Source: Lachnospiraceae bacterium (GTDB lineage: Bacteria; Bacillota_A; Clostridia; Lachnospirales; Lachnospiraceae). Taken from it: a stretch of 5,476 nt of DNA. The stretch is from contig JAGDDC010000297.1 in the NCBI GenBank assembly GCA_017958245.1, positions 1 through 5,476 on the forward strand. The letters are read 5' to 3'. How positions within the stretch are numbered: the first letter of the stretch is position 1; each line of letters opens with the position of its first letter. The notes beneath the pieces were generated by a model. The model searched no databases and was not told the origin of the DNA. It was given only the letters and a program-made list of their open reading frames with translations. Below, one piece after another: positions 1-5,476 of the stretch. The translations under genes were made by a program, and so were the position numbers.

Positions 1-2112
1 ATGCGTACGGCCATCATCGCCCTGGTTGCGGTAATCACGGCCATAGGCGTAACGGTACTATGTATTCTGGCATCGGTCAATTCAAACAAGATCCTCAAAG
101 AGATGATCAACGAAGACATGACCACATACCTAAACGGCCAGGTCAACGCGGTACAGGAATTCGTGAGCAATTCCGAGCAGAAGCTCAAACTCTTTGCCCA
201 GAGCCCGCTCATAAAGGGCCTGATCAAAGATGATATGGCAAATGCCGCCGCCAACCCCGGAAGAGAGCTCCCCGATTTTGCGGATCCCACGTACAACACG
301 ACCGCTTACTACACGGACAACTACCCGAACTTCACCAAGGCTCAGGACTACACGATGCAGTACGCGAGCACCCTTGGAAACTGGGAAGGTCTCTACGTCG
401 GAAACTTGGAGACCAGGATCCTTTCTTACTCGGTTCCCCCTGTCATAGGAAAAGTCCTCCGCACCGACCCCGCGAAGGTCGAGGCGCTGATCGGCGGTAT
501 GAAGGCTGATCTCGGCAGCGTGCTCAACGCCGGTATCATCGTGTCTCCCGGCACCGGCCAGCTCTGTCTGTCTATGTACTGTCCCGTGCTCGATAACGGC
601 GAGATGATAGGCTATGTAGGCGCAGGCGTGTTCCACACCGATCTTGAGGAGCTCCTCACGAGCTACAAGCTAAACAGCGTCTCCACGAGCCATTTCTACA
701 TGGTCAACACACAGACCTCCGTCACCTTCACGGACACACAGGCTCCCAAAGAGGAGCAGGAAAGCGTCATAGCAAAAGAGACCACAAGACCTGTCCTGCT
801 GGAAGTCATCAGCAAGGCCGGCATCTCCGCCAACGGACAGTTTGAGTTTGACGATCCTGCAAGCGGTAAGACGCTCATCGTCAGCTATGAGACTGTTCCC
901 GGCCACGAATGGGCAGTCGTTATCACAGCAGAGAAGGACGAGCTCTACGCTGCTTCATCGAGCAACATGACGACCATGATCATCCTCGGCATCGTCACAT
1001 TCCTCCTGATCCTGGCGCTTGTGGCGCTGATGGTTACGATGATCTCCAACTCCTTAAAGAAGGCCGTGAACGAGATCGACAAGACAGCCACCGGCGATAT
1101 CACCTCGTCAGTCGAGATAAAGAGTCCCATATATGAGGTGGGCCAGATAAGTGAGAGCCTCGGCAAGTTAAAGAGCAGACTGAACGAAGTCATCATCAAG
1201 ACCAGGGACATGTCCCGCGGTCTGAGCGTTGCTGGATCTGATCTGACTGCTTCGGCAGACCTCGCCACATCTACCACATCGATCGTGACGGGCGCGGTAG
1301 ACGATATATCGAAGGGCGCTGTCTCCCAGGCACAGTCCGTACAGACCGCAGCATCGAAGACCGATTCCATGGGTGATGACATAGACCGCATCTCCAAGAA
1401 CATCCTCGCCATGGACGAGGCGTCCGTGAACATGAAGAAGAGCGGAGACAAGGCAGCCAAGGCGCTCGAGAACATCGTTGTCCAGAACAAAAAAGTGGCC
1501 GACGCCGTATCGGAGATCGGCGCGACCATCCATGAGACCAACAACAGCGCAAATGAGATATCCAAGTTCTCAGATGCCATCAACAGCATAGCATCCCAGA
1601 CCAACCTGCTCTCGCTCAACGCTTCCATCGAGGCTGCGCGCGCAGGCGAGGCGGGCCGCGGATTCGCGGTCGTTGCGGATGAGATAAGAGATCTCGCCGA
1701 CCAGTCCAACGCTTCCGCGAACGAGATCAAGACCATAGTCGACAAGCTCCTCGCAGACGCGGAGTCCTCCGTGAAGACTCTGGACACCCTCAACGAATGC
1801 ACACGCATCCAGGGCGAACAGATCGCTGCAACACAGAACGATATGAGAGCGATGGTCGATGACGTGGAAGTCGTATCCACCAGCTCACGTTCGATCAGCG
1901 AGATGATCAAGAACCTGGAGGTCGCAAAGGAATCGCTCGTCGATATCATCAAGGAACTCTCCGGCATATCGGAAGAGAACGCGAGCGCGACCGAGGAGAC
2001 CGGCAGATCCGTATACGAGCTGAGCAGCACCTTCAACGTGATCTCCGAATCCGTACAGCAGCTCCAGACCTTGTCAAATGAGCTCACAAACACGATCAGC
2101 TACTTCAAATGA
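1..2112 (+). CDS. Methyl-accepting chemotaxis protein with dCache-type sensor (N-terminus possibly incomplete)
   Basis: Transmembrane chemoreceptor that senses an extracellular ligand and controls the CheA/CheW kinase complex. Visible order: TM1 at about residues 4-26; a large extracellular region at about 35-320 that reads like a double-Cache sensor, with the VSPGTGQL...PVLDNG segment near 181-200 typical of Cache strands; TM2 at about 326-348; a HAMP-like linker at about 349-400; then a long signalling coiled coil. The highly conserved hairpin tip is present, with EAARAGE at 544-550 and GRGFAVVA just after. A candidate methylation helix containing EENASATEE lies near 658-666. The protein ends ISYFK, without a CheR/CheB-binding pentapeptide. 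Two cysteines (189 and 194) sit in the sensor. The ATG is the first base of the window and TM1 begins almost at once, whereas most receptors have several cytoplasmic residues first, so the true start may lie upstream. The ligand cannot be named from sequence. Confidence 0.95.
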   Translation: MRTAIIALVAVITAIGVTVLCILASVNSNKILKEMINEDMTTYLNGQVNAVQEFVSNSEQKLKLFAQSPLIKGLIKDDMANAAANPGRELPDFADPTYNTTAYYTDNYPNFTKAQDYTMQYASTLGNWEGLYVGNLETRILSYSVPPVIGKVLRTDPAKVEALIGGMKADLGSVLNAGIIVSPGTGQLCLSMYCPVLDNGEMIGYVGAGVFHTDLEELLTSYKLNSVSTSHFYMVNTQTSVTFTDTQAPKEEQESVIAKETTRPVLLEVISKAGISANGQFEFDDPASGKTLIVSYETVPGHEWAVVITAEKDELYAASSSNMTTMIILGIVTFLLILALVALMVTMISNSLKKAVNEIDKTATGDITSSVEIKSPIYEVGQISESLGKLKSRLNEVIIKTRDMSRGLSVAGSDLTASADLATSTTSIVTGAVDDISKGAVSQAQSVQTAASKTDSMGDDIDRISKNILAMDEASVNMKKSGDKAAKALENIVVQNKKVADAVSEIGATIHETNNSANEISKFSDAINSIASQTNLLSLNASIEAARAGEAGRGFAVVADEIRDLADQSNASANEIKTIVDKLLADAESSVKTLDTLNECTRIQGEQIAATQNDMRAMVDDVEVVSTSSRSISEMIKNLEVAKESLVDIIKELSGISEENASATEETGRSVYELSSTFNVISESVQQLQTLSNELTNTISYFK

Positions 2113-2125
2113 TGCATCCAACGTT

Positions 2126-2145
2126 AAAGAAGGGGCCGAAAGGCC
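2126..2145 (+). terminator. Left half of a split bidirectional terminator
   Basis: AAAGAAGGGGCC, the loop GAAA and GGCC lie 13 bases after the chemoreceptor stop codon. What remains here is only a GGCC/GGCC stem with a GAAA loop. The missing half of the stem (GGCCCCTTCTTT) lies at 3887-3898, beyond the inserted element. Joining the halves over the shared 11-bp repeat gives a perfect 12-bp stem followed by a T-rich run in both directions. Confidence 0.7.
2135..2145 (+). repeat. Left target-site duplication (11 bp)
   Basis: GCCGAAAGGCC, identical and in the same orientation as 3880-3890, directly abutting the outer end of the left terminal inverted repeat. Direct copies immediately outside inverted ends are the signature of staggered-cut transposition. 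The sequence is itself nearly palindromic, so a 3-bp duplication (GCC) cannot be excluded on paper, but only the 11-bp reading restores a clean terminator. Confidence 0.75.
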
Positions 2146-2161
2146 AATGTCATTAAGTTAA
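2146..2161 (+). repeat. Left terminal inverted repeat (16 bp)
   Basis: AATGTCATTAAGTTAA, the exact reverse complement of 3864-3879. Identity stops at the next base inward (C versus G in the same orientation) and is patchy beyond, so the shared end is 16 bp, or 18 of 19 with one mismatch. Confidence 0.8.
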
Positions 2162-2195
2162 CATTGAGCAATTAAGGGATTAACCAAATAATCAG

Positions 2196-2241
2196 CACGA
2201 GCGATTGAGATATTTGTATCTTCAATCGCTCGTGTTTTATT
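2196..2241 (+). terminator. Strong intrinsic terminator, inward-facing at the left end of the element
   Basis: The left arm CACGAGCGATTGAGATA (2196-2212) pairs with 2217-2234 as 17 base pairs with a single bulged T at 2222 and a TTTG loop. It is followed on the plus strand by TTTTATTT. It lies 83 bases after the chemoreceptor stop and 34 bases inside the left inverted repeat. It would therefore end chemoreceptor transcripts entering the element and replace the terminator split by the insertion. The minus-strand side lacks a good T tract. Confidence 0.85.
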
Positions 2242-2251
2242 TCTGGATATC

Positions 2252-2275
2252 ACAATAAAACAGACAAAAGTCTGT
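2252..2275 (-). terminator. Terminator of the ATPase gene
   Basis: On the minus strand, ACAGAC, loop TTTT and GTCTGT (2275 down to 2260) are followed by TTTATT. The stem is only 6 bp, so it is modest, but it sits 33 bases after the ATPase stop in the correct orientation. Confidence 0.6.
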
Positions 2276-2308
2276 CCTAAAAAAAGTATTCAATTCAGCA
2301 CAATTATG

Positions 2309-3682
2309 CTACTCTGTACAGGAAGCCATCATTATGTTCTCTTTGCTTATATTCAAATTATCGAAGAACATCACGTCATAGATCGGCAGATAGGTGATCT
2401 TACCGTTCGTCGTGATCTCTCGGGTGTTGGACAGAACATAGGCCTTTTTCACGTGATAGTCCTCGTTCTTTACGAAGGTATTCAGCGCACTGTGGACGGT
2501 GTAGTCCTTGCCGGACTTGACCTCGATGGGGACGGCGGAGAGGCTGTCGTAATCGTCGATCAGATAGTCCACCTCGCCCTTGCTGCGGTTATCGTAATAG
2601 AACAGCTTGAAGCCGTGCGCAGCCAACTCCTGGGCCACCACGCTTTCATACACGGAGCCGAGATTGATACCCGTCTCATCATCCAGAATCGCACGGATAT
2701 TGGTGCCGTACAAAACATCGGTCAAAAGACCTACATCGTTCAAATAAAGCTTAAGCAGGTTTTTACCGACGGACTGTGTGAGGGGAAAGACGGGGGTGGT
2801 AATCGCGTTGACGTCCAAGGCGATTCCCGCGGAGATCAGATATTCAAACTCATCCTGATAGTCGGAAAAACGCTTGCCGCGCTTGTCCTCGATATCCTGA
2901 AAGACCACCCGTTTCTTCTTGCTCTCCAGATTGGAGGGGATCATATCGTAGATCCTGCGGATCTTCAGCTTCCTGCTGTTGTCCGCCTCGTACTTCGACG
3001 CGTCATCAGCATAGAACGCGCGGATATCCCGATGGATCGTCCTGACCTTCACGATATTGGTGTCTGCAATAAAGGAGTTTACGGCGTCGGGCAGGCCGCC
3101 GATCAACAGATATTTCTTGAAGAGGTCCATCACCTTCCCGTGCATAGCTGCATCCAGGCTCTCGCCGGCAAGGAACTTCTCATGCATCATATCGATGGCG
3201 AATCGATTAAACCCGTTTGTCAGCAGAAACTCCTCAAAATCCAGCGGAAACATGTGCTTGATCTCAATACTCCCGATGGGGATCGAGGTGGTCTTCTTCA
3301 AGGTCACGCCGAGCAGCGACCCGCTGGCAATATAGGTGTACCTGTCGTCCTGCTTCAAAAACTTGAGCATGGTCAGCAGGTGCGGATACGCCTGGATCTC
3401 ATCAAGGAAAATCAGCGTGTTTTTCTTCTCTCCCATTCTCTCGCCGGCGATGGTGCTGACTTGGAAATAGAAGTCCTTGACGGTGCGGACCTGCTCAAAC
3501 AGCCTGGGACCGTTAAAATCCTCTGCAAAGTTCAGCTCGATATAGTTTTCAAAGAGCTGCTGTCCGACGTGACGGATGATAAAGGTCTTTCCAATCTGCC
3601 GCGCCCCGTCGATAATCAGCACTTTGTTGGAATCGGATTTCAGATAGCTTTCAATATACGGCTGGATTTTTCGATATAACAT
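2309..3682 (-). CDS. AAA_14 / DUF4143-type ATPase, passenger gene of the mobile cassette
   Basis: A 457-residue ATP-binding protein of the AAA_14 plus DUF4143 architecture, probably cytoplasmic; no signal peptide or membrane segment is seen. Walker A is GARQIGKT at 26-33 and Walker B LIFLDEIQ at 90-97. The IASGSLLG stretch at 118-125 occupies the sensor-1 position, followed by the family-typical MFPLDFEEF at 144-152. The C-terminal third carries a PD-(D/E)xK-like arrangement: E346, then GEVDYLI with D372, then IEVKSGK with E387 and K389. Members are widespread and often multicopy in anaerobes and archaea; their role is not established and none is claimed here. The start is the ATG at 3682, because GGAGGT lies 5 bases upstream; a GTG five codons earlier has no such site. 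It is the only gene between the inverted repeats, with its own promoter and terminator, and converges on the chemoreceptor gene. The ATPase motifs look intact. Confidence 0.93.
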   Translation of the reverse strand: MLYRKIQPYIESYLKSDSNKVLIIDGARQIGKTFIIRHVGQQLFENYIELNFAEDFNGPRLFEQVRTVKDFYFQVSTIAGERMGEKKNTLIFLDEIQAYPHLLTMLKFLKQDDRYTYIASGSLLGVTLKKTTSIPIGSIEIKHMFPLDFEEFLLTNGFNRFAIDMMHEKFLAGESLDAAMHGKVMDLFKKYLLIGGLPDAVNSFIADTNIVKVRTIHRDIRAFYADDASKYEADNSRKLKIRRIYDMIPSNLESKKKRVVFQDIEDKRGKRFSDYQDEFEYLISAGIALDVNAITTPVFPLTQSVGKNLLKLYLNDVGLLTDVLYGTNIRAILDDETGINLGSVYESVVAQELAAHGFKLFYYDNRSKGEVDYLIDDYDSLSAVPIEVKSGKDYTVHSALNTFVKNEDYHVKKAYVLSNTREITTNGKITYLPIYDVMFFDNLNISKENIMMASCTE

Positions 3683-3696
3683 TGCGCACCTCCGCA
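3683..3696 (-). promoter_or_regulatory. Ribosome binding site in a small hairpin loop, setting the ATPase start
   Basis: On the minus strand, TGCG, GAGGTG and CGCA come directly before ATG. The Shine-Dalgarno GGAGGT (3693 down to 3688) lies largely in the loop of a possible 4-bp hairpin, 5 bases from the ATG. It decides the start codon in favour of 3682 over the GTG at 3697. The hairpin is short and may be incidental. Confidence 0.6.
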
Positions 3697-3775
3697 CTTT
3701 TCAGCATAGTCAACGCGCCGGCGAATACACAATTCAACTTGTTACGTGCCGTGTATCACACACATTTCAATATCT

Positions 3776-3803
3776 ATTATACTCACATTTTTGCACAAAT
3801 CAA
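3776..3803 (-). promoter_or_regulatory. Promoter of the ATPase gene
   Basis: On the minus strand, a -35-like TTGATT (3803-3798) is followed by a 16-bp spacer and a perfect -10 TATAAT (3781-3776). The predicted transcript start is near 3769, giving a leader of about 85 bases. That leader contains ATACAC/GTGTAT arms (3725-3730 and 3751-3756) and a CGCCGGCG palindrome (3716-3723) of unknown meaning. The promoter is entirely inside the element, downstream of the right-end terminator, so the gene is self-sufficient. Confidence 0.65.
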
Positions 3804-3813
3804 TAGACCGCAC

Positions 3814-3851
3814 AAAAAAAGACCCCTATACCATTTCTGATATAGAGATCT
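3814..3851 (-). terminator. Intrinsic terminator, inward-facing at the right end of the element
   Basis: On the minus strand, AGATCTCTATATC (3851-3839) pairs with GGTATAGGGGTCT (3832-3820; the innermost TC/GG pairs lie at 3840-3839 and 3832-3831), with three G-U pairs and a 6-base loop. A run of seven T follows (3820-3814). It lies 12 bases inside the right inverted repeat and would end dehydrogenase transcripts that enter the element, just before the ATPase promoter. Confidence 0.8.
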
Positions 3852-3863
3852 TTGTCTGTTATC

Positions 3864-3879
3864 TTAACTTAATGACATT
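3864..3879 (-). repeat. Right terminal inverted repeat (16 bp)
   Basis: TTAACTTAATGACATT on the plus strand, the exact reverse complement of 2146-2161, directly followed by the right copy of the 11-bp direct repeat. Confidence 0.8.
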
Positions 3880-3890
3880 GCCGAAAGGCC
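3880..3890 (+). repeat. Right target-site duplication (11 bp)
   Basis: GCCGAAAGGCC, identical and in the same orientation as 2135-2145, at the outer edge of the right inverted repeat. The flanks of the two copies differ as expected for an insertion: the left one is preceded by AAGAAGG and the right one is followed by CCTTCTT, which together form the two arms of one stem. Confidence 0.75.
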
Positions 3891-3898
3891 CCTTCTTT
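3880..3898 (-). terminator. Right half of the split bidirectional terminator
   Basis: It begins 19 bases after the dehydrogenase stop (minus strand) and contains the arm GGCCCCTTCTTT (3887-3898, plus strand) that complements AAAGAAGGGGCC at 2126-2137. By itself it keeps only a GCC/GGC mini-hairpin. In the uninterrupted state it would serve both convergent genes. Confidence 0.7.
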
Positions 3899-3917
3899 TC
3901 TATGGGTATTGTGTAAA

Positions 3918-4703
3918 CTATGCTGTTGCCGACTTTCCGCCGTCGATACGGAGAGAAGCACCCGTCACATGACCTGACAGATCGGATGCAAGGAAAACGG
4001 TAGCTGTAGCAACCTCGTCAGGATCAGCATATTTGCCGTCAGGATACTGCGCAGCAAATACATCCAGTGCCTGCTGGCGTGTGTAATCCTTACCGAGCCA
4101 CTGTTCCTCTATACGGCGCATCATAGGCGTATCCACAGCGCCCGGGCAAATGGTGTTAACACGAATGTTCTCTTTAGCAACTTCCAGCGCAACGCACTTG
4201 GAAAGACCGCCTGCGGCGTGCTTGGAGGAACAATACGGAGCCATTCCTGCTGCTCCTACGAACTCGCCCTCGCTCGTGATATTGACAATAGCGCCCTTGC
4301 CCTGTTTCCTCATTTGCGGAATAGCGTATTTCATGCCGTACATAACTCCGAACACATTGATATCATATACCTTGAGGAAATCCTCTCTGGTGAGTTCGGC
4401 TATAGGCTTGTAGTTTCCGTTGTCACCCGAATTGTTTACCAGTACGTCAAGCGCACCGAATCTTTCGATCGTGCCCTCAACCGCAGCCTTTACCTGATCT
4501 TCATTGCTGACATCTACGATAAAGCCTGCAACATAATCCTTTGCAACATCAAGCTCAGCAATAAGCGCATCAAGCTTCTCCTGCGAACGCGATGTCAGAG
4601 CGATCTTGGCGCCTTCACCCGCAAATGCCTTGGCAAGTGATTTACCGATACCGCCGGTTGAACCTGTGATCAGAACGACCTTGTCTTTTAATCCCGAATC
4701 CAT
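3918..4703 (-). CDS. Short-chain dehydrogenase/reductase (classical SDR)
   Basis: A 261-residue soluble NAD(P)-dependent oxidoreductase of the classical SDR length and Rossmann fold. The cofactor loop is TGSTGGIG at 13-20 and the adenine-contacting D64-V65 is present. NNSG at 90-93 stands in place of the usual NNAG. The catalytic tetrad is complete: N116, S144 (in NITS), Y157 and K161 (YCSSK). PG at 187-188 begins the nicotinamide-side loop and the C-terminus has the usual RIDGG. R39 just after the second strand suggests NADP(H) preference; this is inference. The substrate cannot be deduced: relatives include 3-oxoacyl-ACP reductases, glucose dehydrogenases and many others. The ATG has AGAGGG 8 bases upstream and a strong promoter of its own, so it is probably transcribed alone. 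It follows the rhomboid gene on the same strand after a 108-base gap and was originally convergent with the chemoreceptor gene. Confidence 0.95.
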   Translation of the reverse strand: MDSGLKDKVVLITGSTGGIGKSLAKAFAGEGAKIALTSRSQEKLDALIAELDVAKDYVAGFIVDVSNEDQVKAAVEGTIERFGALDVLVNNSGDNGNYKPIAELTREDFLKVYDINVFGVMYGMKYAIPQMRKQGKGAIVNITSEGEFVGAAGMAPYCSSKHAAGGLSKCVALEVAKENIRVNTICPGAVDTPMMRRIEEQWLGKDYTRQQALDVFAAQYPDGKYADPDEVATATVFLASDLSGHVTGASLRIDGGKSATA

Positions 4704-4743
4704 TTTTTACACCCTCTTTCTTTAAGATTTTTAATACTCTTAA

Positions 4744-4773
4744 TATATACCAATACCTGATCGGTACTGTCAA
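4744..4773 (-). promoter_or_regulatory. Promoter of the SDR gene
   Basis: On the minus strand, a perfect -35 TTGACA (4773-4768) is followed by an 18-bp spacer and -10 TATATA (4749-4744), with TG one base before the -10 (extended -10). The predicted start near 4737 gives a leader of about 33 bases with AGAGGG at 4717-4712 as ribosome binding site. Confidence 0.72.
4754..4766. promoter_or_regulatory. Candidate operator between -35 and -10 of the SDR promoter
   Basis: TACCTGATCGGTA, an inverted repeat TACC/GGTA around a GATC-containing centre, lying wholly in the promoter spacer. A bound protein would either block polymerase or, in the MerR manner, remodel the spacer. No regulator gene is in the window. 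Confidence 0.4.
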
Positions 4774-4774
4774 T

Positions 4775-4789
4775 AGTTTTGCGCAAACT
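4775..4789. promoter_or_regulatory. Palindrome directly upstream of the SDR -35 box
   Basis: AGTTTTGCGCAAACT: 5-bp arms AGTTT/AAACT around five bases, also readable as the perfect palindrome TTTGCGCAAA at 4778-4787. It could be an activator site or a weak hairpin at the end of the rhomboid transcript. It lacks a T tract on the minus strand, so it is not called a terminator. Confidence 0.3.
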
Positions 4790-4811
4790 CAGTCCGATGC
4801 GAACTCTTCTT

Positions 4812-5390
4812 CTATCCTTTTCTTGCGTATATCCATCCCATGACAGCGCCGGTCACACCTCCGATGATGTGCGTTAGCTGCGAGACATTGTCTGCGACCG
4901 CTATGCCCTCATAGATCTGCTGCCCGAGGTAGAGCAAAGCCACAAGTATGAATGTGAGCGGGATCTCTTTGTTCTTGAAGCCCGTGATCGATGCGAGGAT
5001 GATGAATGCAAAGACCACTCCACTGGCACCGAGGAGCATCGAGTTCGGGAAGAAGATGAAATGCACAAGTCCGGTCACAAATGCAGTCACAGCGATCACG
5101 GCCACAAGCCTCCTGCCCTTGTAGTACTCTTCAAGCATAGGCCCCGTGATGAGAAGCAGCATCATGTTCCCGAGCAGATGACTCCAATCCGCGTGCCCGA
5201 ACACATGCCCGAAGAACCTGAAGTACGTGAGCGGATCCGAGAGCGACGAGCGGTACACGCTAAAGAGCAGTGCGTTGCTCCTCCCGCCCGTGAGCAGGCT
5301 CACCACCATCGCCACGGTGCAAATGAGCGCGAAGCCCAGCACCACCGGCGAGTTGAGCACTATCTTGTACTTTCCCGTAGATCTGTCCAT
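4812..5390 (-). CDS. Rhomboid-family intramembrane serine protease
   Basis: A 192-residue integral membrane protein with the six-helix rhomboid core, which cleaves transmembrane substrates inside the bilayer. TM1 is about 16-34, followed by the L1-loop region up to HADWSH. HLLGN at 71-75 gives the HxxxN motif (H71, N75). Further helices lie at about 95-114, 121-136, 143-160 and 174-189. The catalytic serine is S123 in GASG (121-124) and the partner histidine is H174 in THIIGG, so the dyad is complete. No extra domain is fused. The start chosen is the ATG at 5390, preceded by GGGGAGGAG about 9 bases away. An in-frame ATG at 5432 would add 14 polar residues and has a weak ribosome site, but it overlaps the stop of a possible upstream frame as ATGA, so coupled initiation there is possible. 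The substrate is unknown. No convincing terminator separates it from the SDR promoter. Confidence 0.9.
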   Translation of the reverse strand: MDRSTGKYKIVLNSPVVLGFALICTVAMVVSLLTGGRSNALLFSVYRSSLSDPLTYFRFFGHVFGHADWSHLLGNMMLLLITGPMLEEYYKGRRLVAVIAVTAFVTGLVHFIFFPNSMLLGASGVVFAFIILASITGFKNKEIPLTFILVALLYLGQQIYEGIAVADNVSQLTHIIGGVTGAVMGWIYARKG

Positions 5391-5408
5391 AACCTTTCTC
5401 TCCTCCCC

Positions 5409-5422
5409 CGCGACAAGTCGCG
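5409..5422 (-). promoter_or_regulatory. Perfect small hairpin just before the rhomboid ribosome binding site
   Basis: CGCGAC, two bases, GTCGCG; in RNA this can form five base pairs with a CUUG tetraloop. It abuts the GGGGAGGAG site (5400-5408 region), where it may affect ribosome access or separate the upstream gene's end from the rhomboid start. If translation begins at 5432 it lies inside the coding sequence. Confidence 0.35.
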
Positions 5423-5428
5423 CAGCTG

Positions 5429-5476
5429 TCATTTTCCGTTCTTTATCTCATAGGCAAACATCCATTGCTGCAAAAT
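5429..5476 (-). CDS. Possible 3' end of an upstream gene (partial)
   Basis: Fifteen open codons enter from the window edge on the minus strand and end ...FAYEIKNGK with TGA at 5431-5429. The stop shares ATGA with the upstream alternative rhomboid start. This pattern is typical of genes in one operon, but the stretch is too short to recognise a family or prove coding. Confidence 0.35.
   Translation of the reverse strand: MLQQWMFAYEIKNGK

Larger units (their letters stand above)
2146..3879. mobile_element. Transposase-less mobile cassette carrying a DUF4143-type ATPase gene
   Basis: A 1734-bp unit bounded by 16-bp perfect inverted repeats (AATGTCATTAAGTTAA and its complement) and flanked by 11-bp direct repeats. 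It holds one gene with promoter and terminator, plus an inward-facing intrinsic terminator close to each end. No transposase, recombinase or resolvase reading frame is present. Established comparison: the mobile insertion cassettes of the Bacillus cereus group (MIC231) are IS231-type ends around an unrelated passenger gene, and IS231/IS4-type elements make duplications of about this length. Assignment to that family here is inference, since the ends were not matched to a named element. The alternative is chance placement of a dispersed intergenic repeat next to two gene ends, but that does not explain the direct repeats or the restored hairpin. Confidence 0.72.

Noticed and set aside
945..2093. 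382-codon minus-strand frame inside the chemoreceptor gene
   Set aside because: A shadow frame of the conserved coiled-coil signalling domain. It is rich in serine and alanine because of the codon pattern of the sense strand and has no family motifs.
2306..3679. Long open frame (457 codons) on the plus strand across the ATPase gene
   Set aside because: It is the antisense of a gene with intact Walker A, Walker B and C-terminal family motifs, a promoter and a ribosome site on the minus strand. The plus-strand frame shows no recognisable domain.
3683..3697. GTG start at 3697 for the ATPase (five extra residues)
   Set aside because: The GGAGGT at 3693-3688 is correctly spaced for the ATG at 3682 and would lie inside the coding region if GTG were used.
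2126..3898. A single 36-bp inverted repeat with a flipped 4-base loop (GAAA versus TTTC), suggesting an invertible switch or hairpin-templated loop inversion
   Set aside because: The flip is explained more simply: the middle 11 bp are a direct repeat (target duplication), the inner 16 bp are the element's inverted ends, and the outer 12 bp are the two arms of one pre-existing terminator stem. No recombinase is present.
4775..4789. Terminator for the rhomboid gene
   Set aside because: The stem is only 5 bp and is followed by ATTGACAG, not a T tract; it fits better as a promoter-proximal palindrome.
1..5476. CRISPR array, tRNA, rRNA or toxin-antitoxin pair
   Set aside because: No regularly spaced repeats, no clover-leaf or ribosomal RNA signature, and no small paired frames with ribosome sites were seen on either strand.

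Overview
The window looks like chromosomal DNA from a Gram-positive, probably clostridial bacterium. The grounds are strong AGGAG/GGAGG-type ribosome binding sites, TTGACA/TATAAT promoters, compact intrinsic terminators, a dCache-type chemoreceptor and a DUF4143-type ATPase. Base composition is mid-range. The clostridial assignment is an inference from style, not from a marker gene.

Layout, left to right. (1) 1-2112, plus strand: a methyl-accepting chemotaxis protein whose N-terminus may continue outside the window. (2) 2135-3890: a self-contained cassette in the gap between two convergent genes. It has 16-bp perfect terminal inverted repeats (2146-2161 and 3864-3879) and is flanked by an exact 11-bp direct repeat (2135-2145 and 3880-3890). 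Its only gene is an AAA_14/DUF4143-type ATPase (2309-3682, minus strand) with its own promoter, ribosome binding site and terminator. (3) 3918-4703, minus strand: a classical short-chain dehydrogenase/reductase with a strong promoter carrying two palindromes. (4) 4812-5390, minus strand: a six-helix rhomboid-family intramembrane serine protease. (5) 5429-5476, minus strand: the last codons of a possible upstream gene overlapping an alternative rhomboid start by ATGA.

The main discovery is the cassette. Removing it together with one copy of the 11-bp repeat restores a perfect 12-bp GC-rich stem with a GAAA loop and flanking A/T tracts. That is a bidirectional terminator in a 60-bp gap between the convergent chemoreceptor and dehydrogenase genes. 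The element therefore appears to have inserted into the loop region of a terminator, splitting it. It also carries an inward-facing terminator near each end, which would stop transcription from either neighbour. No transposase is encoded, so it resembles a mobile insertion cassette (a passenger gene between insertion-sequence ends), mobilised in trans or by an unknown route. The chemoreceptor, dehydrogenase and rhomboid show no evident functional link to the ATPase, which fits an accessory insertion into ordinary housekeeping surroundings.
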